From the NCBI GenBank assembly GCA_028641055.1, contig CM054062.1, positions 271,207,092 to 271,271,091 of the forward strand: a stretch of 64,000 nucleotides of DNA. The letters are read 5' to 3'. Source of the stretch: Alopecurus myosuroides. Its lineage: Eukaryota; Streptophyta; Magnoliopsida; Poales; Poaceae. Under the pieces are notes generated by a model. The model saw only the letters and a program-made list of their open reading frames with translations. It was not told the DNA's origin and did not search any database. Shown piece after piece: positions 44,201 through 56,683 of this stretch (the first letter of the stretch is position 1; every line of letters starts with the position of its first letter). Made by a program: the position numbers and the translations under genes.

Positions 44201-44433
44201 GTTTCCCCCTCCTCGGTATCGGGGAAGGGAGGAGGAATGGTCGAGGGCGGCGACATAGTTCTGGAGGCGGGATTGAGATCCCCGCCCGTCGGTGCACTCG
44301 CAGGCGCCTCCTACGCGCCCGCAGAGGCGCTCGGAGAGGTTCCGATGATGGGAACAAGGTCCTGGATGAGGTCCTCAATGTCAACGTCGACGTTCTCGGT
44401 CTCAATGGCGCGCGGATAGCTTTCGGTGTCCAT
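41279..44433 (-). pseudogene. Antisense gene of D (PF04195-type), broken
   Basis: The ATG at 44433 is followed by an acidic N-terminus. A TAG lies at codon 41 (44311-44313) and a frame change near 44080. The shared domain then reads HIARGMGFP, FF, HYNFQPHNLRPNS and LGIEP. Later exons, not placed exactly, include VLLTCGTVSF, FWTSSFFYHMD, a Lys-rich block (GGRKRKK), and a long coiled coil at about 41840-42350. The end is acidic (SDEDDDEYEYAV, stop at 41279-41281). Domain order agrees with the intact gene in A. The stops near the start make the copy non-functional unless a later ATG is used. Confidence 0.65.
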
Positions 44434-44606
44434 TTGCGGGCGGTGCGGGCGGAGCAGAAACCACCAATGATCACACACGGTGAGGGTTTCTGGCTCGGGT
44501 GTTTCTCTGCGCGGTTTCGCTCAAGGGCTGGGAGTGACAGTGCTCAAGGCTCTAGGGCTCGAGGAGGAAGATGGTGCGGAAGGTGAGCCGGAGACCCCGA
44601 GGCGGC

Positions 44607-44614
44607 AATTTATA
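44607..44614 (-). promoter_or_regulatory. TATA box of the antisense gene in D
   Basis: The minus strand reads GATATAAATTGCC, about 175 bases before the ATG at 44433, comparable to F. Confidence 0.55.
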
Positions 44615-44995
44615 TCCATGATGCGTTGATATTGGCTCCAACAGCTCTTTTAGCCGTTGGATGCTCGATGCTTGTAACGCCCAAAAATCCGGGAAACGAG
44701 GGGGCAGGGTGATTATTGCTATCTCCTTTTTTCTCACGCCAAAATCTGTCACGGATATGGTTTCAGTCTTTTGACTGAACCCAAACGTTCGTGACGTCAG
44801 CAAGATTTCACCGCTTGCGTCACGGGATCCTTCTCCGCAAAGGCTCGTGGAAAAGAATCTAGATTTCAGTAAATCCGAGTTTGGCATTGAAAAACTTTAC
44901 TGAAAGAAGAATCAAGACAAAACGCTGACATTTTTGAAAAGAATACAACTCCACGTGGAGCAGCGCAATGAAGTCTTAATCCTTCTAGGGGGTAC

Positions 44996-45438
44996 TGTTG
45001 GATATATGCCAAATAGGGGTGTTTCTGACAGTGGCCAAAGGCCGAATTACCAGGGTGGCCCACAGGTAATAGAACATAATCCATTGGGCGGCCCAATAAG
45101 CTGACGCGCATGTTTCTTTCTTGTAAGCCTTAGTCCGGCTATCTATATAAAGCCGGAAGGGAGCAAAGAACAATGTTGAATCTCAACTTAGCTAGAAGCC
45201 AACTTGCCGGGAAGTTCATCCTCGTCGAGTTAGCGAGACCATACTCACAACTGTACTTTGTATACTTCAGACTTCAGCCATGATTTAGTGATATTGCTGG
45301 AGTAGGAACACCGCCAAGTTGCGACGTACCGAACTTGGGTATAATCGGTGTTCTCGTTTACAGTACTTCCATGTTCCCCCGCGGTTCTAGGCTTATGACA
45401 CCCCCATCCATGAACCTTACTTTGATGTCTCGACAACA
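44996..45438 (+). repeat. 3' LTR of element D (about 443 bp)
   Basis: It starts TGTTGGATATATGCC after the tract CTAGGGGGTAC and ends at TCTCGACAACA. TATA (CTATATAAAG) is at 45143-45152. The right boundary is set by analogy with the ACGACA ends of A and F and could be off by a few bases. Confidence 0.65.
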
Positions 45439-45481
45439 CTGCACCTCAAACTAAATAGAAAACAAAAAATTTAGAATATTA

Positions 45482-45692
45482 CTTGTAATGATCATTATCT
45501 TTGTTGTCATTCTTTTTGAAACAAGCAGACATGTGCTTCTCATCAAGTGTCAATCCGACAGACTGTGTTTGAGATACCCGTCCAAGAGGACCTGTATAAG
45601 CCAAGCAAAACTCCAGGTCACTGTGAGCTTAGCTGATACGAACAGACCAATGGTGACGTCAACTCAAGGAGTCTCAAAGTTCTCAGGGTGAC
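45482..45692 (-). pseudogene. TKL: Plastid transketolase pseudogene, exon 3 and end of exon 2
   Basis: On the minus strand the end of exon 2 (45692-45648) reads the transketolase block GHPENFETP, then a TGA where Gly is expected, then VDVTI. An intron follows (donor GTCTGTTC, acceptor TTATACAG). Exon 3 begins at 45591 with GPLG and continues VGLTLDEKHMSACF to HYK, with a donor-like GTAATA at 45482. The Gly codon is split across the intron, as I recall for plant transketolases. The cofactor-binding region is eroded. Element D starts 43 bases further, inside the next intron. The rest of the gene is not in the window. Confidence 0.85.
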
Positions 45693-48600
45693 TGTAACAT
45701 CCCAAATTTGCTAACAAAAGTGTGTGGTGTTATGTTCATCTCATACATGCATGAAAACAAAAATTTAATCATGTTTTAACCAATTTAAATCGTGAATTTA
45801 AATGGTTTGAGAAAATCTCACAAATAGTACTTAATTTGGGTTCCAAAATCTTGTATTGAAAAATATTTCAAATACACCAAAGAAAAACATGGTTTTGTTG
45901 GAAATTTTACAAGGTTTCCAAAACTTATTTTTGTCAAAGTTTCTGTTTGCAAACAAGCCCCCATAACCTCTGTTTTCTGTCCTGTTTTAAAAAGATAAAG
46001 GATCTCTTGGTGTTTTCCGAAAGTTCCAGGGGGTTATTCGAAATACGGCCTTTTCTTTTCTTTCTCCTTCTTCTCCGGCCAGAAGGATGGGAGAGCGACG
46101 TCGAGGTAGCTTGCCACCTCCTGCTTCCAGCTTAGTCGAGGGGATGAGGACCCTGGGAGCCGTCCGGATCGAGACCTCCTCGCAGAAACCCCCTCCTCGA
46201 ACGCCCTCCTCTCACTCTCTGTCCCCGAGAACCCAAACCCTAGCTCGCCGGACTTTCGTCGCCGCCGCCGTTCCGTCCGCTCCCGCTCCTCCACGAGTAT
46301 CTCCAGAGAACCACCATCTCCCGTTGCACCTCCTCGCCAACTTAATCGTGTCGGGATGGCCTAGACGAAGAAATCGCCGCCTTCTTCTTCCGCACCGGCC
46401 GCCGGCAGTCGAGCAAGTGCGCCGTCGTTCACATGCTTCCCCGGCCATGCTGATCAGCTCAACGCGTTCACGGTGAGCTACAATCCCTCCCTATCCTCTC
46501 CGGTGTCCTCCCCGTGGCCGGATTCGTGTTTGCGCCGGAGACCCGAGAGCGCCGCCGCTCTCCGTGCACGGCGGCTCGCCGTCGTTGTCCATACCGGGGC
46601 GGCGCCACCACAGAAAGATAGCCCGCGTCGCCCACGTCCAAACGCCCCCACCCACGTGATCCCTCATGCATCCAGTCGCCGCCGGCGACCACGGCAGTGG
46701 CTTTCCGGCCAGCCGCTGACGTCACGATGACGTCATGCTGACGTCGTCGTGGGGCCGAGCTGTTAGGTTTTAATTGTTTTAGAAAGTGTTTAATAAAAGA
46801 AAAGAAACTGACACGTGGGACTCACCTCTTTTATAATTACAGAAAATGATTAAAAAATGGAAAACTAATATCTTCATTTCTGTTAATCAGAAAAATAAAA
46901 CAAAAATATTGTTATGTTCAGAAAATTATTTCCAACCCAAATATATCATTTTCATACATGTTTGACAAAGTTAATTTTGGACCATTATTTTAATGTTGTT
47001 TAATCATTTAAAATAAAGAAAATAAGTTTTTATTCAATAAAATTAGAAAATTAAAAGTTATATACCAAAATGCTCAAAATGACAAATGAAAGCTGTTTAT
47101 GATGTTTTCAAACCCATTTGAGCAACTAAAATTGTACTCACTTTCAGAATCGTCCGAGTTGCCCTACCGGGGTCTAGTTCGGGTTAATTTCAATAGCAAT
47201 GCCTAACTCACATATGAACCCTAGCAACCCAACGATCATGTTTAGGGCTTTGTTTCAGTGCATTAACTTGCTCATGCATACATTTTGTGCATTGCATCGA
47301 TGCCATGTTTGATTGTTGTTCTTCTTTTCGGTGTTGTTCCCCCTCGGTAGAACACGACTCCGAAGTGAAGGCCGACAACTCCAATGGCGAATACTTGATC
47401 TTAACCGACAAGTCAAGCACTTATTCCTGAAGCTTCTATCTGGTTTTCTTATAACCAAGGCAAGCATAACCTCTTATCTGCTCATATATGTTTTCCAACA
47501 ACATTTGTTTCTCGTACTTTGCATTCGATTCCAAAATATTTGATGCTAGTAGATATAGTTTGCCTATATACTGCATTGCCTCAATATCCTGATCCACTGC
47601 TCCTAGCCGCCATAGAATTGCTTGTGCGCATCGCTAGAGCCTCATATATGCTTCGCTTAGTCATACATGTTTGTTTACCTCTGCTCCATCCGGTTGATGA
47701 ATCAGAGCTGCGATAACCTAGTATGATATGACGACGTGGTGAGATGAGCATTGTGTGGTTAACCTGACTAAGGCGAGGACGGGAGGCCACTTGGGAAGTG
47801 GTTGTTTGTCCTGTACTTGCCAACCCTAGGATTAAGGTCTCGCCTGCGGAAACCAAGACTGAGCGTGCAACCACACGCGGGGCCTAACAGACCGCGCTCG
47901 ACTAACTAACTTGTATCCGTGAGTCACGTAGTTTGGGATTTCCATCTGCGTGTGAGTAAAAAACCTTTTGGAGGTGTTTAGGGCGTGACCGGGACAAGTG
48001 ATGGACGTACACGGATCTTGATCCCGACTCACAGAACAGGTGCTGTCAGGAGGTGGCCAACTCCCTGTTGACGGGGTGGCCCTGTTTGGGTTGACTCATG
48101 GATAGGGCTCGACAAGGTAAAGGTCGTGGCCAGCGACCCTCTGCCGCGCTCCATGGACGAGCGTACATGTGGCGTTAAGAGTCGGATGGTACGTGTGGGT
48201 AAAGTGTACCACCCTGCAGGGATAAATCTTTCGGAAAGTCGTGTCCACGGTTATGGACGACTTGGAGAAAGTCAGGGGGTCATAGATAACTTGAAAGTGG
48301 CATAAAAGATGTTGGCAATGTTTGAAGGGTGCCTCCCCAGAGATGCCGGGAGGGGTGATCCTTGTAGCATGTGAGGTGCTGGTTATGATGTTGGTGGATA
48401 GAAAGAATGACGATTACAGTAGTTGAGTTTCTCATCTGTTTTGAAAACATTCCTTGAGACGTGTTGTTCTTCCTCGATTTGGAAAACAAATATTGCTTTA
48501 CGCAAAACAACCTTCATAAAACCCTTTCTGAAGATAGCAGATATATAATAGGTTAACTAAGTCTTGTTGAGTACCTCCCGTACTCATGTTTGCTTCAACT

Positions 48601-49289
48601 TGGTTCAGGTGGAGTTCCTCGCTTCAGTGGTGTTTCAACGTGGACATCGACCAGTAGTTTGGGGTTCCCAGGTAGCAGCCTGGAATCTATGGGCTGGGAC
48701 GTCTCCTTATGTTGCGGCCTCTTAGGCCTTTTTGGTTGTTGTTGATTAGCTACATAATTTGCCTTCCATTGTCTGATGTAATGTTGGGTCATGTGACCTC
48801 TGTTTGTAAAGCTATACTCTAGTAACACCTGTTTAATACAACTTCCATGTCTAGAGTGTTGCTTTGATCGGTTGTTGGTTTCAAGCTCATTGTTATACAG
48901 TTTTGGCTATGCCTGCATAGTTGTCGCAGTCGAGGGGTTGTGGAGCCGATGATCCATGTCCGAGCCCGCCTGCCGATGTGATTCGGCCTGGGGAGAGGTA
49001 ACCCCAGTAGCCCTCGATTGTTGTTGCACTTTCTGACACATAGCAGCTCTGTATAGCTTCGGTCCCATTCCGTCAGTTTCATCCGACTCGTGGACGCTTG
49101 GGTATGCATAATTGGTTATGACTAGCATGGATACAAGGAGTAGTAGACCGGGGATCCGGACTACGTGCCGATGAATCCGGTATGCCTGCCGTTGTTTGTT
49201 GCGGCCGGGGCTGGTAACCCTGAAGCCCTTGTGAGTCCATGGCTAGGAGCACATAACAGTATGTATATCTCTGGGTCCGGAGTCTGATA
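45693..49289 (+). repeat. 5' LTR of G (3597 bp)
   Basis: It starts TGTAACATCCC and ends GGAGTCTGATA (the other copy ends TCTGACA). It has a GC-rich block at about 46060-46740 and an AT-rich block after it. ORFs in the GC-rich block look like by-products of composition. Confidence 0.92.
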
Positions 49290-49294
49290 GGTCA

Positions 49295-49306
49295 TGGTAT
49301 CAGAGC
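49295..49306 (+). other. Primer binding site of G
   Basis: TGGTATCAGAGC, complementary to the 3' end of plant initiator tRNA-Met, lies five bases after the LTR end. Confidence 0.85.
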
Positions 49307-52300
49307 AAGACTGCCTGTAGGGAAACCTTATTTCTTGGTCGATGTTGAGTCTAGAGTTGTGAAAACTATTTTGAAACCTCAAATGGATTGTGAAAAACCT
49401 TCTTAGGATTCTTTTTACTCCTTATCTGGTATCGTTCTAACTCTGGGTCACCTTACCTGTTTTGATTTGAAAATGTTTTGCTATCTCTTCTAGTCATTCA
49501 AAACTTAGGTGCCTTCTATGGCAAGACGTTCTTTTACCCAAGTTGACCTAGTGTTAAGTTTCTAGAGTCATGTGTGTTCCATGGTAGTTATCTTGTTCCA
49601 TGGTCCGTTATCTTTCAAACTGGGAGGTTTCCTTTCCATCGTAATCTCTCAGAGTTGTGTGGATTCCACATTCTCATGTTCTAAAGTCTCAAATCCTGAA
49701 CCTCAAGATCTGCTTTTCATCTCAAATGTATCTTTTGTCCTTTGCGGAAATTCTTCCGGAGCTAAGTTTGTCCTCTTGGAAAGATACTCCGTGATTGCTA
49801 CTCATAGTGTCCTTTAAGGCACTGAGATAGTAGTTATTCCTTTCTCTTGGTTTCTAACCCTTTGACTTGAACCGAAGGTCCCGGAATTCGCTGAATTGTG
49901 GTGGGCTGATCCATGTGGTTTCATAACCATGTGATGCTCACGCTATCAGTACAGGATGCTGACCTTTAACCCAACTTCTGTTTCCTTGGATCCTGAAGAA
50001 TCCGTTCTACCTCAAGATAGCTAGGTAATCTCAGCTCCAATAGCCATAGGTTTTCTCTAGGAATCAAAAGGGATCACAACAAGAGTGTTCTTTACGATTC
50101 CCATATCCTTGTTCTTGACTCTGCTATACCTCTCGTCTTAGCATGGGTTATACAAATGAGTATGACCTTGTGCATCCAACGTGATCTCAGGATTTTCCAA
50201 GAGCATGCTCCTATTCTTTGCTTTCCTCCAAACCTCATCTACTGTTTGGAATACAAGTTGCATATGTCTGTTGGATTCTTCCAATGCATTTGCTCTTGTT
50301 TTCCGTCAAAACATTCCACCTTGGGATGTCAGGAGAAACAAACTCCAGTACCTCGTTCATCTCTAGTACCAGGTCAAAGTTTTGTAATCCACAGAATCAA
50401 GAAGTTTCATTAGCTTATGTTCTGTTCTACCTTTGAGTATCACACTCTTACATATCAGGAGGTTGTGTTGAGTTTCATGGCCTTCACGATGAAGTGATGC
50501 TCTCACACGTCTTTACTCACCCTTCCTCCAAGTTTGAATTGCTTGAAAATGATGGGTCTGTTCATCGACATGTGTATCAGGTATTCCTATTGCTTTGAAA
50601 AGTCTAAGAAACATTTGTATCCCTCTTAGCACTATTGGTCACTCGGTCCATAATTAAAGTTGACCATGTTACCAAATTCGTTCTTTCCGGTGCACAGTCT
50701 TGGTCAAAGAGTTAGGTTCATGTTGAAGCTCTCAAGACCATATGAGTTGCCTTGAAAAGCAAGATCCCTTTCGAACTCCAAGAAATTCCGGTGGGTTGTG
50801 ATATTCTGGTTGTCTTTCAGAAGTATCACCAGGTTGTTACCTGACCGTGATGTTTAAACAAGGGTTAATTTGAATTACTCCTTTCTCCAAGAAAACTCTG
50901 CTGGATATCCTGAACTAGTTGGTTGAGCTTAAACAATAACTTGGAGAGTTGAAATACATGAGCTCTTCCTGACTTGTTCCTTTACAATGGGATGTCTAGT
51001 TTTCCTCGTGTTGAAGAAGGATAGTATACCCTTTGCGGAAATACTATAACTCTACCTCTTGATTTGATTTGGGCTATCGTCAGATCAAGTTCAGCTTCAA
51101 GGACTATCTTGATGGTGTTTCCACTCATGGTGTTTTGCCCGAGTACACCTCCATGTCCTTTAGTCTGACCAATATTCTGCCTTATTCATATATCATATGA
51201 ATCCCTCTTCTTGGAGTGTTCTGATAAGCGTGTTGTCAAGCCCATCGATGACATTCCTATTTCTCCAAGTTGCAAGAGGTTCATTTTGAACATTTGGCAC
51301 TAATGTTGGAAACTTTTGAGAACCATCTTTGTGTCATCACGAAGTTGTGTTCTAGATGTTCGAAGTAACCTACTCTGGTTCATGTACTTTTGGTGGAAGT
51401 TGTCGCCATGGATCCGAGTAGAGTTTTCTTGTTCCCTCGGGAATAATCCCAAATCGTTCATGCATGTGTGGACTACTCTTAGGATGGAAGGTTGTTACCT
51501 CCACTCCTTGATTAAGTTCGCATCCACAACAAGCCACTAGTTGATTGTCTTCTAAAGAGAAGAAGTCCATGAACTTCGTTATCTTTGTAATCATCTTTCC
51601 AACCAGGACTCTGAATGTGTTTCATTGCAAGTTAAACCATGTTAGGTGCAACCGTCTTTCGCAAGTTTCTAATACATGGGTTCTGCAATCTCGCTCATCT
51701 TCTTGAGCGTGGCATCGTAGTCCCTATCTTGAGAATCTAGTAGCTGGTCTTGTTGGTACCCGGTGCAATCTCTTAGATCAAACATACCGAGTCTGAGTTA
51801 TCAACCCACTAACCAGAGCTGAATCTCAAACAGCAACGATGGTTGGTGTTTCCTCAAGGGTGTTGAACTAGGTCCATTTGAAAATACGGCATGGTTGATG
51901 TTGTGGTTGACACAATTAGCCGTAAGGCCTAATGTCATATCTCTTTGAATCTGTAAGAACAACCACTCTCCGTGAGAATTCTGGTGTGGTTCATTCTAAC
52001 AAGTTTCCTCCCCGTTCTTCCAAACCGGAGTTTTACATTGACTTGATTACCTATAGAAGGCTTGCATAAGCCTGATATTGGTATCTAGAACATCGAGTAT
52101 AACCTGGAAGTTGGTTTGTTCAATGTCTCTCTATCAATCCTCCAGAACTCTCTTCTAGTGGAAACAAGTTCATTGTGAGAAGATCTCTTGGTGTTCTGTA
52201 ACCGCCATTTACAAGTTTCCTTCTTCAAGTGCTTTGTACTTGAAGCTCTGTCCATCTCACACATTGTGTGAATTTGTCAGTCACTCCAGCCATGGGATCT

Positions 52301-53062
52301 TAACCATGTGGTAGATGTGTGGTTACGTCCAAACCACGATAAAAAAGAGATTCCTTATTACTTCCGGTGTTTCAATCCTCGTTGGTTATCCATTATTATG
52401 GTGTGACCAAGAATTCCTCCCTAATTACGGTGTTCCAACTTATCTTGGTTACTCATCCTTTGACGTGAAGTAACATCCCGATCTTTGACAAAGATTTCGA
52501 CAAAGTTTTGATGGATTGAAGTTCCGTTATCTTCCGTGTCCACTCTGAAGAGTGAACATGATCCTGTATCAAATTTTCCTTGACGCACGATTACAATGTT
52601 TTCTCGTGTTCCCCTCGTCTACGGATATTACGTTGTGGTATCCAAGACCATCTTATTCAATCTTGGTTTTCTATTTGAAGAAACCTCGGTTTCACAAGTT
52701 GTTCAACCTTTCTTTTCCAAAAGGATTTAAAGTCTTGTGCAAATGTCATATTCTAAATCCTTTCAAGAACCATCGTCCATAAACTTGAAACCATCTTCTA
52801 TTCACTCCGTTACCTTGATGTGTTTCATGCCTGTTAACTCAAACGTTGTTTATGAACCTTCCTATCATGAGTTACCCATGAGATACTCGATCTTCGTGAA
52901 GATCAATTCCTTAGAGTTTTCCATCTCACCTAAGGTGTAGCCGCTGAAGAATCTTCGCAAGTGCTACGGATCAACCTCTTCGAGAAAAGAACCGTAAGGT
53001 TGATCGTTCAAAACCGGTGTTCCTTCTTTATTCTCCTTCGGGAATCTCGGGACGAGATTCTT
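49307..53062 (+). pseudogene. Degenerate interior of G with pol traces
   Basis: Traces of reverse transcriptase are visible at about 50920-51190: GYRQIKF-like, then PEYTSMSF followed by a decayed SLTN block. The conserved stretch before it is missing. Nothing else can be framed as gag, protease or integrase. The ends (primer site, CGGGACGAGATTCTTG and purine tract) are well preserved, so replication signals are kept while coding capacity is gone. Confidence 0.7.
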
Positions 53063-53078
53063 GTAAGGGGGGTAGATG

Positions 53079-56000
53079 TGTAACATCCCAAATTTGCTAA
53101 CAAAAGTGTGTGGTGTTGTGTTCATCTCATACATGCATGAAAACAAAAATTTAAATCATGTTTTAACCAATTTAAATCGTGAATTTAAATGGTTTGAGAA
53201 AATCTCACAAATAGTACTTAATTTGGGTTCCAAAATCTTGTATTGAAAAATACTTCAAATACACCAAAGAAAAACATGGTTTTGTTGGAAATTTTACAAG
53301 GTTTCCAAAACTTATTTTTGTCAAAGTTTCTGTTTGCAAAAATGCCCCCATAACCTATGTTTTCTGTCCTGTTTTAAAAAGAGAAAGGATCTCTTGGTGT
53401 TTTCCAAAAGTTCCAGGGGGATATTCGAAAATCGGCCTTTTCTTTTCTTTCTCCTTCTTCTCCGGCCAGAAGGATGGGAGAGCGACGTCGAGGTGGCTTG
53501 CCACCTCCTGCTTCCAGCTCTGTCGAGGGGATGAGGACCCTGGGAGCCGTCTGGATCGAGACCTCCTCGCAGAAACCCCCTCCTCGAACTCCCTCCTCTC
53601 ACTCTCTGTCCCCGAGAACCCAAACCCTAGCTCGCCGGACTTTCGTCGCCGCCGCCGTTCCGTCCGCTCCCGCTCCTCCACGAGTATCTCCAGAGAACCA
53701 CCGTCTCCCGTTGCACCTCCTCGCCAACTTAATCGTGTCGGGATGGCCTAGACGAAGAGATCGCCGCCGTCTTCTTCCGCACCGGCCGCCGGCAGTCGAG
53801 CAAGCGCGCCGTTGTTCACATGCTTCCCCGGCCCTGCTGATCAGCTCAACACGTTCACGGTGAGCTACAATCCCTCCCTATCCTCTCCGTTGTCCTCCCC
53901 GTGGCCGGATTCGTGTTTGCGCCGGAGACCCGAGAGCGCCGCCACTCTCCGTGCACGGCGGCTCGCCGTCGTTGTCCATACCGGGGCGGCGCCACCACAG
54001 AAAGGTAGCCCGCGTCGCCCACGTCCAAACGCCCCCACCCACGTGATCCCTCATGCATCCAGTCGCCGCCGGCGACCACGGCAGTGGCTTTCCGGCCAGC
54101 CGCTGACGTCACGATGACGTCATGCTGACGTCGTCATGGGGCCTAGCTGTTAGGTTTTAATTGTTTTAGAAAGTGTTTAATAAAAGAAAAGAAACTGACA
54201 CGTGGGACCCACCTCTTTTATAATTACAGAAAATGATTAAAAAATGGAAAATTAATATCTTCATTTCAGTTAATCAGAAAAATAAAATAAAAATATTGTT
54301 ATGTTCAGAAAATTATTTCTAACCCAAATATATCATTTTCATACATGTTTGACAAAGTTAATTTTGGACCATTATTTTAATGTTGTTTAATCATTTAAAA
54401 TAAAGAAAATAAGTTTTTATTCAATAAAATTAGAAAATTAAAAGTTATATACCAAAATGCTCAAAATGACAAATGAAAGCTGTTTATGATGTTTTCAAAC
54501 CCATTTAAGCAACTAAAATTGTACTCACTTTCAGAATCGTCCGAGTTGCCCTACCGGGGTCTAGTTCGGGTTAATTGCAATAACAATGCCTAACTGACAT
54601 ATGAACCCTAGCAACCCAACGATCATGTTTAGGGCTTTGTTTCAGTGCATTAACTTGCTCATGCATACATTTTGTGCATTGCATCGATGCCATGTTTGAT
54701 TGTTGTTCTTCTTTTCGGTGTTGTTCCCCCTCGGTAGAGCGCGACTCCGAAGTGAAGGCCAACAACTCCAATGGCGAATACTTGATCTTAACCGACAAGT
54801 CAAGCACTTATTCCTGAAGCTTCTATCTGGTTTTCTTATAACCAAGGCAAGCATAACATCTTATCTGCTCATATATGTTTTCCAACAACATTTGTTTCTC
54901 GTACTTTGCATTCGATTCCAAAATATTTGATGCTAGTAGATATAGTTTGCCTATATACTGCATTGCCTCAATATCCTGATCCACTGCTCCTAGCCGCCAT
55001 AGAATTGCTTGTGCGCATCGCCAGAGCCTCATATCTGCTTCGCTTAGTCATACATGTTTGTTTACCTCTGCTCCATCCGGTTGATGAATCAGAGCTGCGA
55101 TAACGTAGTATGATATGATGACGTGGTGAGATGAGATTGTGTGGTTAACCTGACTAAGGCGAGGACGGGAGGCCACTTGGGAAGTGGTTGTTTGTCCTGT
55201 ACTTGCCAACCCTAGGATTAAGGTCTCGCCGCGGAAACCAAGACTGAGCGTGCAACCACACGCGGGGCCTAACAGACCGCGCTCGACTAACTAACTTGTT
55301 TGGTTCTATCCGTGAGTCACATAGTTTGGGATTTCCATCTGCGTGTGAGTCAAAAACCTTTTGGAGGTGTTTAGGGCGTGACCGGGACAAGTGATGGACG
55401 TACACGGATCTTGATCCCGACTCACAGAACAGGTGCCGTCAGGAGGTGGCCAACTCCCTGTTGACGGGGTGGCCCTGTTTGGGTTGACTCATGGATATGG
55501 CTCGACAAGGTAAAGGTCGTGGCCAGCGACCCTCTGCCGCGCTCCATGGACGAGCGTACATGTGGCGTTAAGAGTCGGATGGTACGTGTGGGTAAAGTGT
55601 ACCACCCTGCAGGGATAAATCTTTCGGAAAGCCGTGTCCACGGTTATGGACGACTTGGTGAAAGTCATGGGGTCATAGATAACTTGAAAGTGGCGTAAAA
55701 GATGTTGGCAATGTTTGAAGGGTGCCTCCCCGGAGATGCCGGGAGGGGTGATCCTTGTAGCATGTGAGGTGCTGGGAATGATGTTGGTGGATAGAAAGAA
55801 TGATGATTACAGTAGTTGAGTTTCTCATCTGTTTTGAAAACATTCCTTGAGACGTGTTGTTCTTCCTCGATTTGGAAAACAAATATTGCTTTACGCAAAA
55901 CAACCTTCATAAAACCCTTTCTGAAGATAGCAGATATATAATAGGTTAACTAAGTCTTGTTGAGTACCTCCCGTACTCATGTTTGCTTCAACTTGGTTCA

Positions 56001-56683
56001 GGTGGAGTTCCTCACTTCAGTGGTGTTTCAACGTGGACATCGACGAGTAGTTTGGGGTTCCCAGGTAGCAGTCTGGAATCTATGGGCTGGGACGTCGCCT
56101 TATGTTGCGGCCTCTTAGGCCTTTTTGGTTCTTGTTGATTAGCAACATAATTTGCCTTCCGTTGTCTGATGTAATGTTGGGTCATGTGACCTCTGTTTGT
56201 AAAGCTATACTCTAGTAACACCTGTTTAATACAACTTCCATGTCTAGAGTGTTGCTTTGATCGGTTGTTGGTTTCGAGCTCATTGTTATACAGTTTTGGC
56301 TATGCCTGCATAGTTGTCGCAGTCGAGGGGTTGTGGAGCCGATGATCCATGTCCGAGCCCGCCTGCCAATGTGATTCGGCCTGGGGCGAGGTAACCCCAG
56401 TAACTCTCGATTGTTGTTGCACTTTCTGGACACATAGCAGCTCTGTATAGCTTTGGTCCTGTTCCTTCAGTTTCATCCGACTCGTGGACGCTTGGGTATG
56501 CATAATTGGTTATGACTAGCATGGATACAAGGAGTAGTAGACCGGGGATCCGGACTACGTGCCGATGAATCCGGTCTGCCTGCCGTTGTTTGTTGCGGCC
56601 GGGGCTGGTAACCCTGAAGCCCTTGTGACTCCATGGCTAGGAGCACATAACAGTATGTATATCTCTGGGTCCGGGGTCTGACA
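53079..56683 (+). repeat. 3' LTR of G (3605 bp)
   Basis: It matches 45693-49289 over its length with small indels, for example an extra TTTGGTTC near 55300. It ends TCTGACA, followed by GTGAC. Confidence 0.93.

Larger units (their letters stand above)
40639..45438 (+). mobile_element. Gypsy element D (Tat-like), 3' part
   Basis: Right of C lies the 3' half of another element built like A: an antisense spliced gene on the minus strand, a purine tract CTAGGGGGTAC and an LTR. Positions 40639-41278 hold no gene. Its gag-pol would lie beyond C to the left. The right end falls in an intron of the transketolase pseudogene. Confidence 0.65.
45693..56683 (+). mobile_element. Chromovirus-type Gypsy element G with 3.6-kb LTRs, interior degenerate
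   Basis: LTRs 45693-49289 and 53079-56683 are flanked by the duplication GTGAC (45688-45692 and 56684-56688). The primer site TGGTATCAGAGC (49295-49306) fits initiator tRNA-Met. The purine tract AAGGGGGGTAGA precedes the 3' LTR. The interior is only 3.8 kb, with decayed pol remnants and no ORF over about 90 codons. The LTRs are close to identical (one to two differences per 100 bases by eye). Confidence 0.92.

Noticed and set aside
46087..46476. 129-codon frame in the LTR of G, also at 53474-53863
   Set aside because: The frame exists in both LTRs, but the protein is Pro/Arg/Ser-rich without any domain, so composition explains it. Conservation between LTRs follows from recent insertion.
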